Shown here in pieces: positions 45,020 through 54,692 of a stretch of 63,193 nucleotides of DNA. The position numbers and the translations under genes were made by a program. Source of the stretch: JBPRGG01 sp051418075 (GTDB taxonomy: Bacteria > Bacteroidota > Bacteroidia > Cytophagales > Cyclobacteriaceae); NCBI GenBank assembly GCA_051418075.1, contig JBPRGG010000024.1, forward strand, positions 1 to 63,193, read 5' to 3'. Below the pieces are notes generated by a model. That model was not told the origin of the DNA. It worked only from the letters and a program-made list of their open reading frames with translations, and searched no databases. Positions within the stretch are counted from its first letter, which is position 1, and every line of letters begins with the position of its first letter.

Positions 45020-47791
45020 CTAAAATTTAAAGTTATAAGTTACCGTAGGTATAGGGCGGCCAAAAATGGATAGTTGATACCCTTTTACATTGCCATTTTC
45101 ACTGTCAAAGAAGATGGAATAGGCATTTTTTCGCCCTGTAAGATTATACACTGCAATAGTCCAGGAACTATGATTGAGTTTTCTCACTTTATGGTTACCT
45201 TCAATATTCATGGAAAAATCGGCCCGGTAAAAATCCGGTATCCGGAACTGATTTCGGTCAGAATACAGAATCCGTTTGCTTCCTTCATAGTCATACTTGG
45301 CCTGGGGCAAGGTAATCGGGCGTCCGGTACTATAGGTGAAGTTTAAAGAAATGGAAAATCTGCGACTAAACCTGTAATTTCCCACCATGGTAAAATCATG
45401 GGGTTTATCAAAATTGCTGGGAAAAAACGCTCCATCATTCACAACATCTGAAGTGCGGCTGGCGTCAATACGAACCATGGAACGGGAGTAGGTATAGCTC
45501 ACCCAGCCATTTAATTTGCCGGTAAGCTTTTTCACCATCATTTCCAAACCATAGGCCATACCCTCTGCGTTAATTATGTCAGTTTCAATATGAGGATTCA
45601 AAATCAACCGGGCACCGCTTTTAAAATCCAGAAAATCATTCATTTTTTTGTAATAAACTTCAGCAGAAGTTTCAATGGTATTGGCTTTAAAGTTTTTGTA
45701 ATATCCCAAAGAATACTGATCACCCACCTGTGGCCTGATATAATTATCGCTCAACTTCCATATGTCAGTGGGAGCTATTGCTGTGGTGTTGCTTAGCATA
45801 TGGATGTACTGACGCATGCGATTGTAGCTTAATTTGACTGAAGAAGTGGGATTAAGAATATACCGGGCGGAAAATCTGAACTCCGGACCTTGGTAGTTGG
45901 CCAGCAAATCACCTGATTGGTAACGAACAGTATCCACCATGTTACTTACCCTACGGTCACGTTCATCTCCGTAGATAAATACTTCTTTAGGCCCTATGTT
46001 ATGAAAAAATGAATACCTCAATCCTACCGAAAGAGAAAGCAGTGGTGATATATCAAACTGATCATTAAGATATAAAGCACTTTCTATTGCCTGTTCCTTT
46101 TGAATGATCTCCTGATTGATCAGGGAGGAGTCTCCCAAAGGACTAAAATTACCCGGGGTTAGATCATAATGAAATGCATTTAAACCAAACTTGATGGTAT
46201 GCTTGGCATTGGGAAAATAACTGAAATCAGCTTTTAAGTTAGATTGGTTGATCTTATAATCCAGCTGGTAAGCATTTACCGGATTTCGGTCGCTGGACAT
46301 CTGATATTTGTACTGGTTAAAACCACCGGTAAACACGCCATATAACTCATTTTTAAAAATGTGCTTCCATTTCAGAACGGCATTACGATTATTGTACCGG
46401 TAGAGTGTATCAGAATTAAGCTTAAAACGGTCATTACTCATATAACCGGTTAAATACAAATTATTTTTTTCATTGAATTCATGAGTCAAATGCAGGTTGA
46501 CATCATTAAAGGCAGCCTCACTATCATTCAGATTATCGTTGGGCAAGCTTTTCAGCAGCCAATCCGAATAGGTGGAACGACCACCGATTAAAAATGATGA
46601 TTTATCTTTGATCAAAGGACCTTCCAGGGTTAACCTGCCAGTGATCAGTCCTATGCCCCCGGACCCGGTAAATTTCTTTTTATTTCCATCCCTGGTAGTC
46701 ACCTCCAGCACTGAGGATAACCGCCCTCCGTATTCTGCCGGAATACCGCTTTTATATAAGGTAACATTTTTCAGAACATCCGGATTAAACGCTGAAAAGA
46801 AACCAAACAAGTGAGCCGGATTGTAGATGATGGCATCATTAAACAGGATCAGATTCTGATCAGTAGCGCCACCTCTTACATTGAGCCCTGTGGTGCTCTC
46901 TCCTACCGATTGTACGCCTGGTAAGGTTAAGGTTACTTTCATCACATCCAGTTCACCTAAAGCAGTGGGCACCTGCTTGATAGATTTAATATCAATTTTT
47001 TCCAGCCCCACCTGCATACCTGAAACATTGGCATCCTTTTCAGATTCAATCACTACTTCTCTCAGTGGAATCACATCCTGCTGCAATTCAATATTCATTT
47101 TCCCATCGCCGTAAAGCATTATTTGCCGACGGGTATCTTTCATGCCTATACTTTTCACTTTCAACTCATGCCGGCCCCTGGGCAGGGTAATAGAAAAATA
47201 TCCATATGCATCAGTAGCCGTACCAATCCATGGTTCTTCAATATATACCAAGGCTCCAATCACTGGTTCTCCTGATTCAGCATCTGTAACCGAACCAGCC
47301 AGATTGGAATTACCCTGTTTGATGTTATTGGATTTAGGTCCAATTTCAAACAACTTGTTTTCAAGGGCATTTTTTTGGCTCACCGTGACCTGCTCATCCA
47401 GATAATCAAAAAGCGAAATATCAAATTGCACACTATCTGACTTACTATCAAAAAATCCAATCGGCAATTCCGTTCGGATCTCCTGTTCGTAGGTGATAAA
47501 TACATTATGATCTTTCAGGGCAAAATGAAAATCTGATCCTTGCAGAATTTGCCTGAGTGCCTGGTCCAGAGGTACCTGATTCAGGCTGGCCGACACTTGA
47601 AGACTGTCTGTCTGGCTTTTGTCATAGTAGAAATAAAAGGCCGTTTGATTTTCAGCAATTTTGACAAATTGATCGAATGGTACTTGATCAAAATTTCCGG
47701 AAACATCAGGTATTTTCACCTCCTGTGCAGCTGATTCTAAACTAAATCCTCCCAGGAAGCTTACCCACAAAAACAGGTAGATATATTTCAT
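45020..47791 (-). CDS. TonB-dependent receptor with STN and CarboxypepD-like domains
   Basis: A 923-residue outer-membrane receptor. After the signal peptide, an STN domain (FDQFVKIAENQTAFYFYY, about 35-105) is followed by a regulatory-like beta domain (LAGSVTDAESGEPVIGALVY, about 165-250), a plug (LTLPGVQSVGESTTGLNVRGG, FNPDVLKNVTLYKSGIP) and a barrel ending in TVTYNFKF. An STN domain normally signals to FecR, but no FecR or sigma gene is adjacent. Its ATG overlaps the preceding gene's stop by 4 bp. The ligand is unknown. It is the receptor of a four-gene operon. Confidence 0.92.
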   Translation of the reverse strand: MKYIYLFLWVSFLGGFSLESAAQEVKIPDVSGNFDQVPFDQFVKIAENQTAFYFYYDKSQTDSLQVSASLNQVPLDQALRQILQGSDFHFALKDHNVFITYEQEIRTELPIGFFDSKSDSVQFDISLFDYLDEQVTVSQKNALENKLFEIGPKSNNIKQGNSNLAGSVTDAESGEPVIGALVYIEEPWIGTATDAYGYFSITLPRGRHELKVKSIGMKDTRRQIMLYGDGKMNIELQQDVIPLREVVIESEKDANVSGMQVGLEKIDIKSIKQVPTALGELDVMKVTLTLPGVQSVGESTTGLNVRGGATDQNLILFNDAIIYNPAHLFGFFSAFNPDVLKNVTLYKSGIPAEYGGRLSSVLEVTTRDGNKKKFTGSGGIGLITGRLTLEGPLIKDKSSFLIGGRSTYSDWLLKSLPNDNLNDSEAAFNDVNLHLTHEFNEKNNLYLTGYMSNDRFKLNSDTLYRYNNRNAVLKWKHIFKNELYGVFTGGFNQYKYQMSSDRNPVNAYQLDYKINQSNLKADFSYFPNAKHTIKFGLNAFHYDLTPGNFSPLGDSSLINQEIIQKEQAIESALYLNDQFDISPLLSLSVGLRYSFFHNIGPKEVFIYGDERDRRVSNMVDTVRYQSGDLLANYQGPEFRFSARYILNPTSSVKLSYNRMRQYIHMLSNTTAIAPTDIWKLSDNYIRPQVGDQYSLGYYKNFKANTIETSAEVYYKKMNDFLDFKSGARLILNPHIETDIINAEGMAYGLEMMVKKLTGKLNGWVSYTYSRSMVRIDASRTSDVVNDGAFFPSNFDKPHDFTMVGNYRFSRRFSISLNFTYSTGRPITLPQAKYDYEGSKRILYSDRNQFRIPDFYRADFSMNIEGNHKVRKLNHSSWTIAVYNLTGRKNAYSIFFDSENGNVKGYQLSIFGRPIPTVTYNFKF

Positions 47792-48525
47792 AAATTATTT
47801 AATTCAAGATAGTATTTAGCTGCCATCAGCATAGTAAATTCGGGATCGGTCCGGTAAAAATAATGATTCCGTCTCATATATCTTTTAATCTCTTTCTTCC
47901 TGTCTTCTAAAGCCTTTAACAAAGTTCTTTTACTCCGGACAGGAAAAATGCGGCCTTTATTTTTGATAAAATATCTCTTTTTCAGGTAGAATTCCTTATT
48001 ATTTTTTGCATAAGAATTTTCAGCAATGGACTTTATCCTTCGGGCCAGCACCTGCACCTGATCATCAAAAAGCACATCATAAAAGCCTGGTTTGAGACCT
48101 AACTGCCTGGCGCTGTCAGGCCGGATGTGGATAAAATCATGATCCAGCAGCTTAAAGTAACTTATATTTTCTTTATTAAGCATGATACTATAGGCATAAC
48201 CTGATTGAGAAAAATGAGGTATGATCACTTCATCCTGTACTAGATCATATCTCAGTTCAATACCCCGGTACAACAATCCATCAAAAAATATGTCGCCTTT
48301 TTCCCAATCCATGGTTTGAAAAAACTGATGACCAACAATAAATCTGTCCAGGTTGATATACTCAGTACCATTATATAATTCAGCCTGCCGGCCCATATGA
48401 TTAAAATACTGTTCAGATAAGCTTCTTAGAGAAACCTGAAGCAAACTGTCAGCTGAGGCTTTTTGAGCCAAACCAGTCTTAAAAGTCGCTGAAATCAATA
48501 AAAATAAAATAAATATCCTGTGCAT
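47788..48525 (-). CDS. Secreted hypothetical protein, first gene of the TonB receptor operon
   Basis: A 245-residue protein with a signal peptide (FILFLLISATFKTGLAQ). The middle part (GHQFFQTMDWEKGDIFFDGL, ELRYDLVQDEVIIPHFSQ) resembles beta-rich secreted proteins of Bacteroidota that I cannot name. The C-terminal third is basic and helical (KALEDRKKEIKRYMRRN). Its stop overlaps the receptor's start by 4 bp (ATGA), so translation is coupled and it belongs to the same system. Confidence 0.75.
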   Translation of the reverse strand: MHRIFILFLLISATFKTGLAQKASADSLLQVSLRSLSEQYFNHMGRQAELYNGTEYINLDRFIVGHQFFQTMDWEKGDIFFDGLLYRGIELRYDLVQDEVIIPHFSQSGYAYSIMLNKENISYFKLLDHDFIHIRPDSARQLGLKPGFYDVLFDDQVQVLARRIKSIAENSYAKNNKEFYLKKRYFIKNKGRIFPVRSKRTLLKALEDRKKEIKRYMRRNHYFYRTDPEFTMLMAAKYYLELNNL

Positions 48526-48774
48526 GAATAACTTATGTAACCAAGAAACAGAAAACCACCCTAAGGTAAAAGTTGAACAGTAAAATGACTTTTTGCTTCC
48601 GAAAAATGTAATCTAATCAACTGCTAAATATAAGCATAAATAACATTTCCACTTATACTTCTCATTTTTTTTCAATGAAAATTCAGAATTAATTCAAAAT
48701 TCAACAAGATGCCCGTTTATACACTAAATACTGATACAGGTTTTACTTTAATTATGCATTATAAACTAATGTAG

Positions 48775-48782
48775 TACCTTTG
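48775..48782 (+). promoter_or_regulatory. Candidate -7 box for RNA methyltransferase gene
   Basis: TACCTTTG fits TAnnTTTG, 24 bp before the ATG at 48807. The -33 box is not clear. Confidence 0.35.
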
Positions 48783-48806
48783 ACGGTAAATAAATAAGGA
48801 TCATAT

Positions 48807-49952
48807 ATGCATAAGTCAAAAATTCTGATTATCTGCTTACCCAGTTTAGCCCCATACTTAGCCAGGGAAGTGCAAAGCCTGGGTTTTCAGGTGAACCGCC
48901 AAACAAATTTTAATGTAGAGGTAGAAGGAACACTATCAGATACTTATCAGCTAAACCTCTACTTGCGCACAGCCAACCGGGTTTTATTTCAAATTGCCCA
49001 AGCCAAAGCCAATCATCCGGATGAGCTATATGATCAATTCCGGCAAATACCCTGGGAGGAGTATTTTGATAAAAAGACCTATATACATGTACATTCCGTG
49101 GTAAAGAATAGTTTTATCCGGGACACCCGTTTTGCTAATTTAAAAGCCAAAGATGCGATTGTAGACCGTTTTAGCCAAAATTTCCGGACCCGTCCTGACT
49201 CAGGTCCTGAAAAAGGAAAAACAGTGGTATTTTTTCATTGGCTGGAAGATCAGGTATCCGTTTACCTGGATACTTCCGGGGAAACCCTGAGCAAGCATAA
49301 CTACCGGAAAACTTCTTTAAAGGCTCCTATGAGCGAAGTGCTGGCAGCTGCTTGCATTTATGCATCCCAATGGGATCAGCAGTCACATTTTCTGAATCCA
49401 ATGTGTGGTACCGGAACACTGGCTATCGAAGCAGCTATGATGGCCTGCAATCTCTATCCCGGTATGTTCAGAAATAATTTTGGCTTTATGCATTTGAATG
49501 GGTTTGATCGTTCTTACTGGAATCATTTATTGACTGAGGCCGGTAAGCATGTACAAAGAAATCTAAACTTTAAAATCATTGCTTCTGATATAGACCCGCA
49601 GGCTGTAAAAGCCGCCCAGGCCAATGCAATCCTGGCCAGTGTGGATAAATTGATTACATTTAAAACAACAGATTTTAAAACCTCTCCTGTCCCTCCTGGG
49701 TCAGGAACAGTGATGTTGAATCCTGAATATGGAGAACGGCTAGGTCAGGAAAACGAATTGGAGTCGGTTTATCGTGATATTGGCAATTTTTTTAAACAGG
49801 AATGCGACGGCTACACAGGCTATGTATTTACCGGAAACCTGCAATTGGCCAAACATATTGGCTTAAAAACCAGCAGGCGGTTGGAATTTTTTAATGCCCG
49901 CATTGATTCCCGGTTACTGGAATATGAGATCTATGCCGGAAGCCAGGACTAA
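48807..49952 (+). CDS. THUMP-domain RNA methyltransferase (RlmL N-terminal/Trm14-like)
   Basis: A 381-residue SAM-dependent RNA methyltransferase. The N-terminus has a ferredoxin-like/THUMP region (about 1-160; LYLRTANRVLFQIAQAKA). The methyltransferase domain has the SAM motif LNPMCGTGTLAIEAAMMA (about 195-215) and IIASDIDPQAVKAAQANA. The catalytic motif reads LNPEYGERLG where the usual form is NPPYG-R, so the second Pro is Glu. It probably methylates a guanosine N2 in 23S rRNA or tRNA. It is monocistronic. Confidence 0.87.
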   Translation: MHKSKILIICLPSLAPYLAREVQSLGFQVNRQTNFNVEVEGTLSDTYQLNLYLRTANRVLFQIAQAKANHPDELYDQFRQIPWEEYFDKKTYIHVHSVVKNSFIRDTRFANLKAKDAIVDRFSQNFRTRPDSGPEKGKTVVFFHWLEDQVSVYLDTSGETLSKHNYRKTSLKAPMSEVLAAACIYASQWDQQSHFLNPMCGTGTLAIEAAMMACNLYPGMFRNNFGFMHLNGFDRSYWNHLLTEAGKHVQRNLNFKIIASDIDPQAVKAAQANAILASVDKLITFKTTDFKTSPVPPGSGTVMLNPEYGERLGQENELESVYRDIGNFFKQECDGYTGYVFTGNLQLAKHIGLKTSRRLEFFNARIDSRLLEYEIYAGSQD

Positions 49953-50206
49953 TGTTTTAATAATTTCATCAGAAATCCCCTGTGTCGGCATGACAACCGG
50001 TTATAAACTTATCATCCTGTACTACGTTTGGGATTCATGAAATATCGGCTGCCAACCTCTACAACGTCAAGATCAAAAAAATCAAAATCATTCAAGTAAT
50101 ATTATCTTCAGGTTTTTTGTACCGGGATTTCATGGTATTAAAACCAGGTAAATTATTTTCCCCTGCTATATTGTAACTACCGGACCGCCAGGTTTACAAA
50201 TACTAA

Positions 50207-50261
50207 ATACGACAAAAATCGTATAATTATTTGTTTATTTACGATGCTCATCGTATATTTG
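50207..50261 (+). promoter_or_regulatory. BlaI-type operators and promoter
   Basis: Two 16-bp dyads with TACGA/TCGTA arms, at 50208-50223 and 50240-50255, have centres 32 bp apart (about three helical turns). The promoter between and over them is a full match: TTTG (50230-50233), 20 nt, TATATTTG (50254-50261). The second dyad covers the spacer and the first two bases of the -7 box; the first lies just upstream of -33. The layout fits autorepression by the BlaI-type protein encoded 19 bp downstream. Confidence 0.8.
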
Positions 50262-50279
50262 TTTTAAAATTAACCAATT

Positions 50280-50666
50280 ATGGATAAAAAGGGGAAACCT
50301 ACTGAAGGAGAATATGAAATCCTTCAATTGCTTTGGCAGGAAGGTCCCAGCTCTGTAAAACATTTACATAATATGCTTTCAGCCAAGAAGGATGTGGTTT
50401 ATACCACTACCCTGAAATTAATGCAAAACCTTCACGAAAAAGGATTGGTGAGTCGTGAAAAGAAAGGCCGCCAGCACATTTATTTGGCCAAAGCATCAAA
50501 ATCAGATACCCAATCCCATTTTCTGGCCAGCTTCATCCAAAGGTTCTTCCAGGGTTCTGTGCCAGATATGGTAATGCAAGCACTAGGCCATCAAAAGCCT
50601 TCTCCGGAAGAGCTGGAACAAATAGAAAAATATATAAACCAACTAAAAAAAGGAGGTGAAAAATGA
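50280..50666 (+). CDS. BlaI/MecI/CopY-family repressor
   Basis: A 128-residue penicillinase-repressor-type regulator. A winged-helix domain (about 1-80: EGEYEILQLLWQEGPSSVKHLHNML and TTLKLMQNLHEKGLVSREKKGR) is followed by a helical dimerisation tail (about 90-128). It binds dyads and is cleaved in response to its M56 partner. The start codon lies 19 bp after the -7 box that overlaps an operator, so it represses its own promoter. Its stop overlaps the M56 gene start by 4 bp. Confidence 0.93.
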   Translation: MDKKGKPTEGEYEILQLLWQEGPSSVKHLHNMLSAKKDVVYTTTLKLMQNLHEKGLVSREKKGRQHIYLAKASKSDTQSHFLASFIQRFFQGSVPDMVMQALGHQKPSPEELEQIEKYINQLKKGGEK

Positions 50667-53419
50667 ATGGGTGGTCAGAAGCATTAATAACCGCCACCAG
50701 CTGGATGTTGCTTCATTCTCTATGGCAATTTGGATTGGTTTATCTGCTGGTGATTTTGCTGTTAAGGATAATTCCGGAAAATTTACCCCATCTCCGTTAT
50801 TTTACTGCCTTACTGGGAATAGTGAGCATGACCGGCTGGGCAACAATCACCTGGGGACATCATTATTATAGGATGGTAGATATCCCTGCTGCAGTGGAGG
50901 TTAGTACAGTATCAGACTTCAATGATCCTGAAATACCCTTACCGGTCACCTCCCCTACTGAAGTCAGATCAGTTCAATCCGCATTTCATTGGAATATCAT
51001 TAAAACCTGGCTTAATCAGCATATTACCTGGGTTTTTAAGGTTTGGCTGGTCCTTTTTATCCTGCAGGCCATTCGGCTTACCTCAGGTTTATATAAAATC
51101 AGGCAGCTTAATCAATCCAGACTTGTAGATCCTCGCCTGAACTTACTGCTGGACAATTTAAAAAATCGAATCCGGATTAACCGGCCCGTTCAGGTGAAAC
51201 TAAGCCCCCAGGTTAAAAGTCCCTGGGTCACCGGCATTTTTCATCCTATCATACTCATGCCATTCAACGTTTCTACCGGATTGACTCCGGAGCAATTGGA
51301 AAATATTTTACTTCACGAATTAGTCCATATCAAACACCAGGACTACCTGGTCAATTTAATTCAAAATATGATCGGGACCTTGTTTTTTTTCAACCCTTTC
51401 CTGATATGGATCAATCACAGCATCCGGTTTGAGCGGGAATGTCGCTGTGATCAAGTGAGCCTGAAATATACACATAAAGAAATTTACAGAAATGCCTTAT
51501 TAGAGGTAGTACAAAAAAGTCTACAAATGGAATCGCTTTCTGTGGCAGCCTTGGGTCAACCCCGAACATTATTAAAACGTTTTGAACGATTACACCAGTC
51601 TCATAACCAACGGGAAAAAATTTGGTTGCAACTGACGATTGTAATTGCAGCTGCATTGATGACATTCCTCACCTTCCATTTGAATGGACAGGATCCGAAA
51701 ATGGAGGCTCCCCCACAAATTGAACTTGAAAATAAGTCTCAGGAGCCTGTTTTACTCTTACCTCCTCCCCCACAGGACCTTGACACCATAATGAATAGAC
51801 TCAGACAAGTTACCAATAACAGCCGGCCAGGTATCAGGCTAACTCCAAACAGCAGCAATCATATCAAAGTTTCCACCAAACCAGGAATATTGGGAGCAGG
51901 ATTACCCAAACTACAGTTAGCTTATTCATTAGAATTAGCCAAAGATCTGGATCCCGTCAGGCTGTTCATCAATGGAAAACATGTAGATGCGGAATCAGGC
52001 TTTAAACTGGATGATATTAAAACAGTATCAGTTGAACTGAATCGTAAAACCCGTAAAAAATTTGCGGCATCACCTGATTTAAGAATATGGATAGGCCGGG
52101 GTGAAAGATCTTTGAACTGGACCAGTCTGATAGCGGGAGAAATCAAACAATGGCCTGCAACTATGGCCCGTCCCGGTGATTATTTTTTGGTTACTGCCCG
52201 GGATACCCCTCAGGATACCAATACCACGTTGTTGCGTGTTCCAATAGTAGCAAATAAGGATAAAACAGACAATCAAAATACCGGCAATTCAGGAAAGCCA
52301 GGTTTGGATACTACTATTAAGGTGTTTATCAATGGAAAAGAAATAGATCGCCGTATTGGCTTTACACCACAAGACATTGAGACCATTTCCTTCAAAGTGG
52401 AAAGTATGGAAAATGGATCCGAACCGAATGATTATCCGGAACCCTATGATCAATATTTAAGCCCTCAGTATGCTACAGAAATTTATTTAGCCAGAGGGTC
52501 AAGACCACTTGTATACATCAAATCTGAAAGCCATAAAGATATCCATTGGAACCTATCTAAAGATAAAATAAAGCCAGGAGACCGATTGGTAGTACGCATG
52601 GAAAAGGCTGGAAAAAATGAGCCCAAAGAGGTTTTTGCTATACCTGTTTATTCTGATGAAATTTATGTAAATAACGCAGAAAACCTTGCTAAACAGCCTT
52701 CTAATGTTAAGGTGATCATCAATGGAGAAACCATAGATCCTGAACATGGGTATGCCTGGGATTCTTTGAAGCCTGTTAATTACATAAGACTGGAATACCA
52801 GGAATCTGATTTCCGGAAATTGAGCACAGGTGATCCGATCACGGTGAAAGGTTATCTGGCCAGAGGATCCAGGCCTTTAATTGAAGATGATGGTCCGGAT
52901 TTTGAAAATATCATTCAAGCTTTAAACCACAGTTTTACCCCTGGCAGCCGGCTGGTGTTCAATTTAAAAAATACCGCTAGCGAACCTGCCATCAATATCC
53001 CAATTCGTCAAAAAGCACTTCTGTGGGCCGAAATTGATCAGAAAAAATATACTTCCGGACAAATTGAAAGCCATGGTCAGCTGGATCAAATCAAATTTGG
53101 CTTTACTGACCCGCAAGTTTTTGGTTTTCTGCAAGGAGAAACCCTGGCTGTTGAAATGATGGTTAAGAATGGTGATAAAATTAAGGCACAAGCCACCTAT
53201 AACCTGGAAATGACAGAAGAAACAGCTCAGGGATTTCATATTGCATTTAATTCCTCCCCATCTTTGGATGGATCTGGCCAAAAATTTCCACTTATTGATG
53301 TGCAACAGGAAAATAATGATCAGATATACCTGGATATCAGTGTGTTAAAATCAGATAATAACAGAAATTTAATGAATTTAACCATTGAACTAAATATACC
53401 AACACCATCAGGTAAATAA
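50663..53419 (+). CDS. BlaR1-like M56 metalloprotease with tandem extracellular repeats
   Basis: A 918-residue integral membrane protease. Four hydrophobic segments (about 16-35, 43-58, 115-140 and 322-340) bracket the zinc motif HELVHIKH (H218, E219, H222). After the last helix, a long exported region (about 350-918) contains three similar units of about 115-130 residues. Each has VxxxINGxxxDxxxGF, then GRGERS or ARGSRPL, then (R/K)PGDxxxV and (I/V)PI. They start near 432 (VRLFINGKHVD), 552 (IKVFINGKEID) and 688 (VKVIINGETID); a more divergent fourth may follow near 785. The repeats recall GldM C-terminal beta domains, but I cannot confirm that. They probably sense an envelope signal and trigger cleavage of the BlaI-type repressor. 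Confidence 0.9.
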   Translation: MNGWSEALITATSWMLLHSLWQFGLVYLLVILLLRIIPENLPHLRYFTALLGIVSMTGWATITWGHHYYRMVDIPAAVEVSTVSDFNDPEIPLPVTSPTEVRSVQSAFHWNIIKTWLNQHITWVFKVWLVLFILQAIRLTSGLYKIRQLNQSRLVDPRLNLLLDNLKNRIRINRPVQVKLSPQVKSPWVTGIFHPIILMPFNVSTGLTPEQLENILLHELVHIKHQDYLVNLIQNMIGTLFFFNPFLIWINHSIRFERECRCDQVSLKYTHKEIYRNALLEVVQKSLQMESLSVAALGQPRTLLKRFERLHQSHNQREKIWLQLTIVIAAALMTFLTFHLNGQDPKMEAPPQIELENKSQEPVLLLPPPPQDLDTIMNRLRQVTNNSRPGIRLTPNSSNHIKVSTKPGILGAGLPKLQLAYSLELAKDLDPVRLFINGKHVDAESGFKLDDIKTVSVELNRKTRKKFAASPDLRIWIGRGERSLNWTSLIAGEIKQWPATMARPGDYFLVTARDTPQDTNTTLLRVPIVANKDKTDNQNTGNSGKPGLDTTIKVFINGKEIDRRIGFTPQDIETISFKVESMENGSEPNDYPEPYDQYLSPQYATEIYLARGSRPLVYIKSESHKDIHWNLSKDKIKPGDRLVVRMEKAGKNEPKEVFAIPVYSDEIYVNNAENLAKQPSNVKVIINGETIDPEHGYAWDSLKPVNYIRLEYQESDFRKLSTGDPITVKGYLARGSRPLIEDDGPDFENIIQALNHSFTPGSRLVFNLKNTASEPAINIPIRQKALLWAEIDQKKYTSGQIESHGQLDQIKFGFTDPQVFGFLQGETLAVEMMVKNGDKIKAQATYNLEMTEETAQGFHIAFNSSPSLDGSGQKFPLIDVQQENNDQIYLDISVLKSDNNRNLMNLTIELNIPTPSGK

Positions 53420-53509
53420 ATAGATTGAATTAGAAAAGCTGCGGAAATTGATGAAATATATTTGAAAATCCATGATAATTTAATTTAAACATCATCAGAG
53501 TAAAACTGA

Positions 53510-54298
53510 TTATTCTGCATTTGCCTCTTCATTTTTATAATCCTTATATGCCTTTTGAATAGCAGCAATCTTATGATAATCATTGGCCCGGATCAAAAAA
53601 TCCCTTTCAAACTGAAGATAGTGTCTGAAATCTGACATGGCTTCTTTTTCAATATCCACCGCCTGTCTGATCAACCAATCCGGCATCTTTTCATAAAGTA
53701 ATACCTGGTAATTTGAAAAATGATCCTGATTGTTTTTAATTTTGGCCACCCGCTTCTTTTCCCTTTCTTTGGCACTGAACAGGTATGTAAAAACCCCATA
53801 GAGGGTTCCTCCTGGTCCAAAACCAGGGACCATTCCTTCCTTTACCGTATTTTTATTGGGATGATCAAAATGAAAAGACATGGGATAAACAGGTTTTGGA
53901 GGGCCCTGATAGCCCATCGGCACCATTTTAATCGTTGGTTCTTCCGGTTTAACTACTACAGGTTCAGGTAATGGTGCCCGTACTTCAATTTCTTTTAGCC
54001 TTCTGGAACTGTCCCGTAAAGAAATGTGAATGGTTGTCTGCCATAAACTATCTTGAATAATAAGGAATTCGGGTTGATAGCCTACCATGGTAATTTGCAG
54101 GATTTCATTTACCTGCCCTTGTAAAGAAAAAAATCCATCTGAACCAGAACTTGTTCCAGCTCTTTTTTGAAGATTGATAATATGTGCCCCTTCAATGCCC
54201 TGACCAGTATTTATATCAATAATGTACCCATTCAGTACCTGGGCCGAGGCATCTAATAATAGTAAGACAAAAAAAATGGTCAGACCTAATAACCTCAT
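53510..54298 (-). CDS. Secreted protein with carboxypeptidase-regulatory-like domain
   Basis: A 262-residue protein with a signal peptide (RLLGLTIFFVLLLLDASAQ). Residues 20-110 are a CarboxypepD-regulatory-like beta domain (LNGYIIDINTGQGIEGAHIINL, FSLQGQVNEILQITMVGYQPE, HISLRDSSRRLKEIEV). The rest is Pro-rich and then helical and basic (AKEREKKRVAKIKNNQDHF). This N-terminal layout is common in small envelope proteins of Bacteroidota with no assigned role. It converges on the M56 gene. Confidence 0.75.
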   Translation of the reverse strand: MRLLGLTIFFVLLLLDASAQVLNGYIIDINTGQGIEGAHIINLQKRAGTSSGSDGFFSLQGQVNEILQITMVGYQPEFLIIQDSLWQTTIHISLRDSSRRLKEIEVRAPLPEPVVVKPEEPTIKMVPMGYQGPPKPVYPMSFHFDHPNKNTVKEGMVPGFGPGGTLYGVFTYLFSAKEREKKRVAKIKNNQDHFSNYQVLLYEKMPDWLIRQAVDIEKEAMSDFRHYLQFERDFLIRANDYHKIAAIQKAYKDYKNEEANAE

Positions 54299-54692
54299 AA
54301 TTAGACGTTAAATTTCAGACACAATGATTAACACTTTGGTTGTGATTTACAAATATTCTATTCGAAAAATCATAAAATTGAAGATAAACCGGGAAGAACC
54401 AAATAAGATTACAATGACGTTCACTTAAATATAGCCTCTGCAAGGCATGATCAAAAAACCAGAAACCAGATACCTGTTTCGAGTTTTCACTAAATTGATG
54501 TTCGCCGAAATCAACCTCTTCAAGGTTGGTTAAATAAATTTCTTTACTATTCTAAAATAAACGAACCTCTCCGAGGTTCTCAGTTTACTAATTGTTTTGA
54601 TACTGCACCCTTGTTCAACAAACTTTGATGTGAAACCTGAAGCATAGATAATCGGAGAAGCCAAGGGTATTTACTGGCATAATTTCCAGGTA
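54299..54692. other. Intergenic region with three related mini-hairpins
   Basis: No gene is seen in 394 bp. Three short hairpins share the plan RCCTCTnCRAGGY: 54434-54446 (GCCTCTGCAAGGC), 54513-54527 (AACCTCTTCAAGGTT) and 54563-54579 (GAACCTCTCCGAGGTTC). The stem bases change in pairs between copies (G-C to A-T). Confidence 0.6.
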
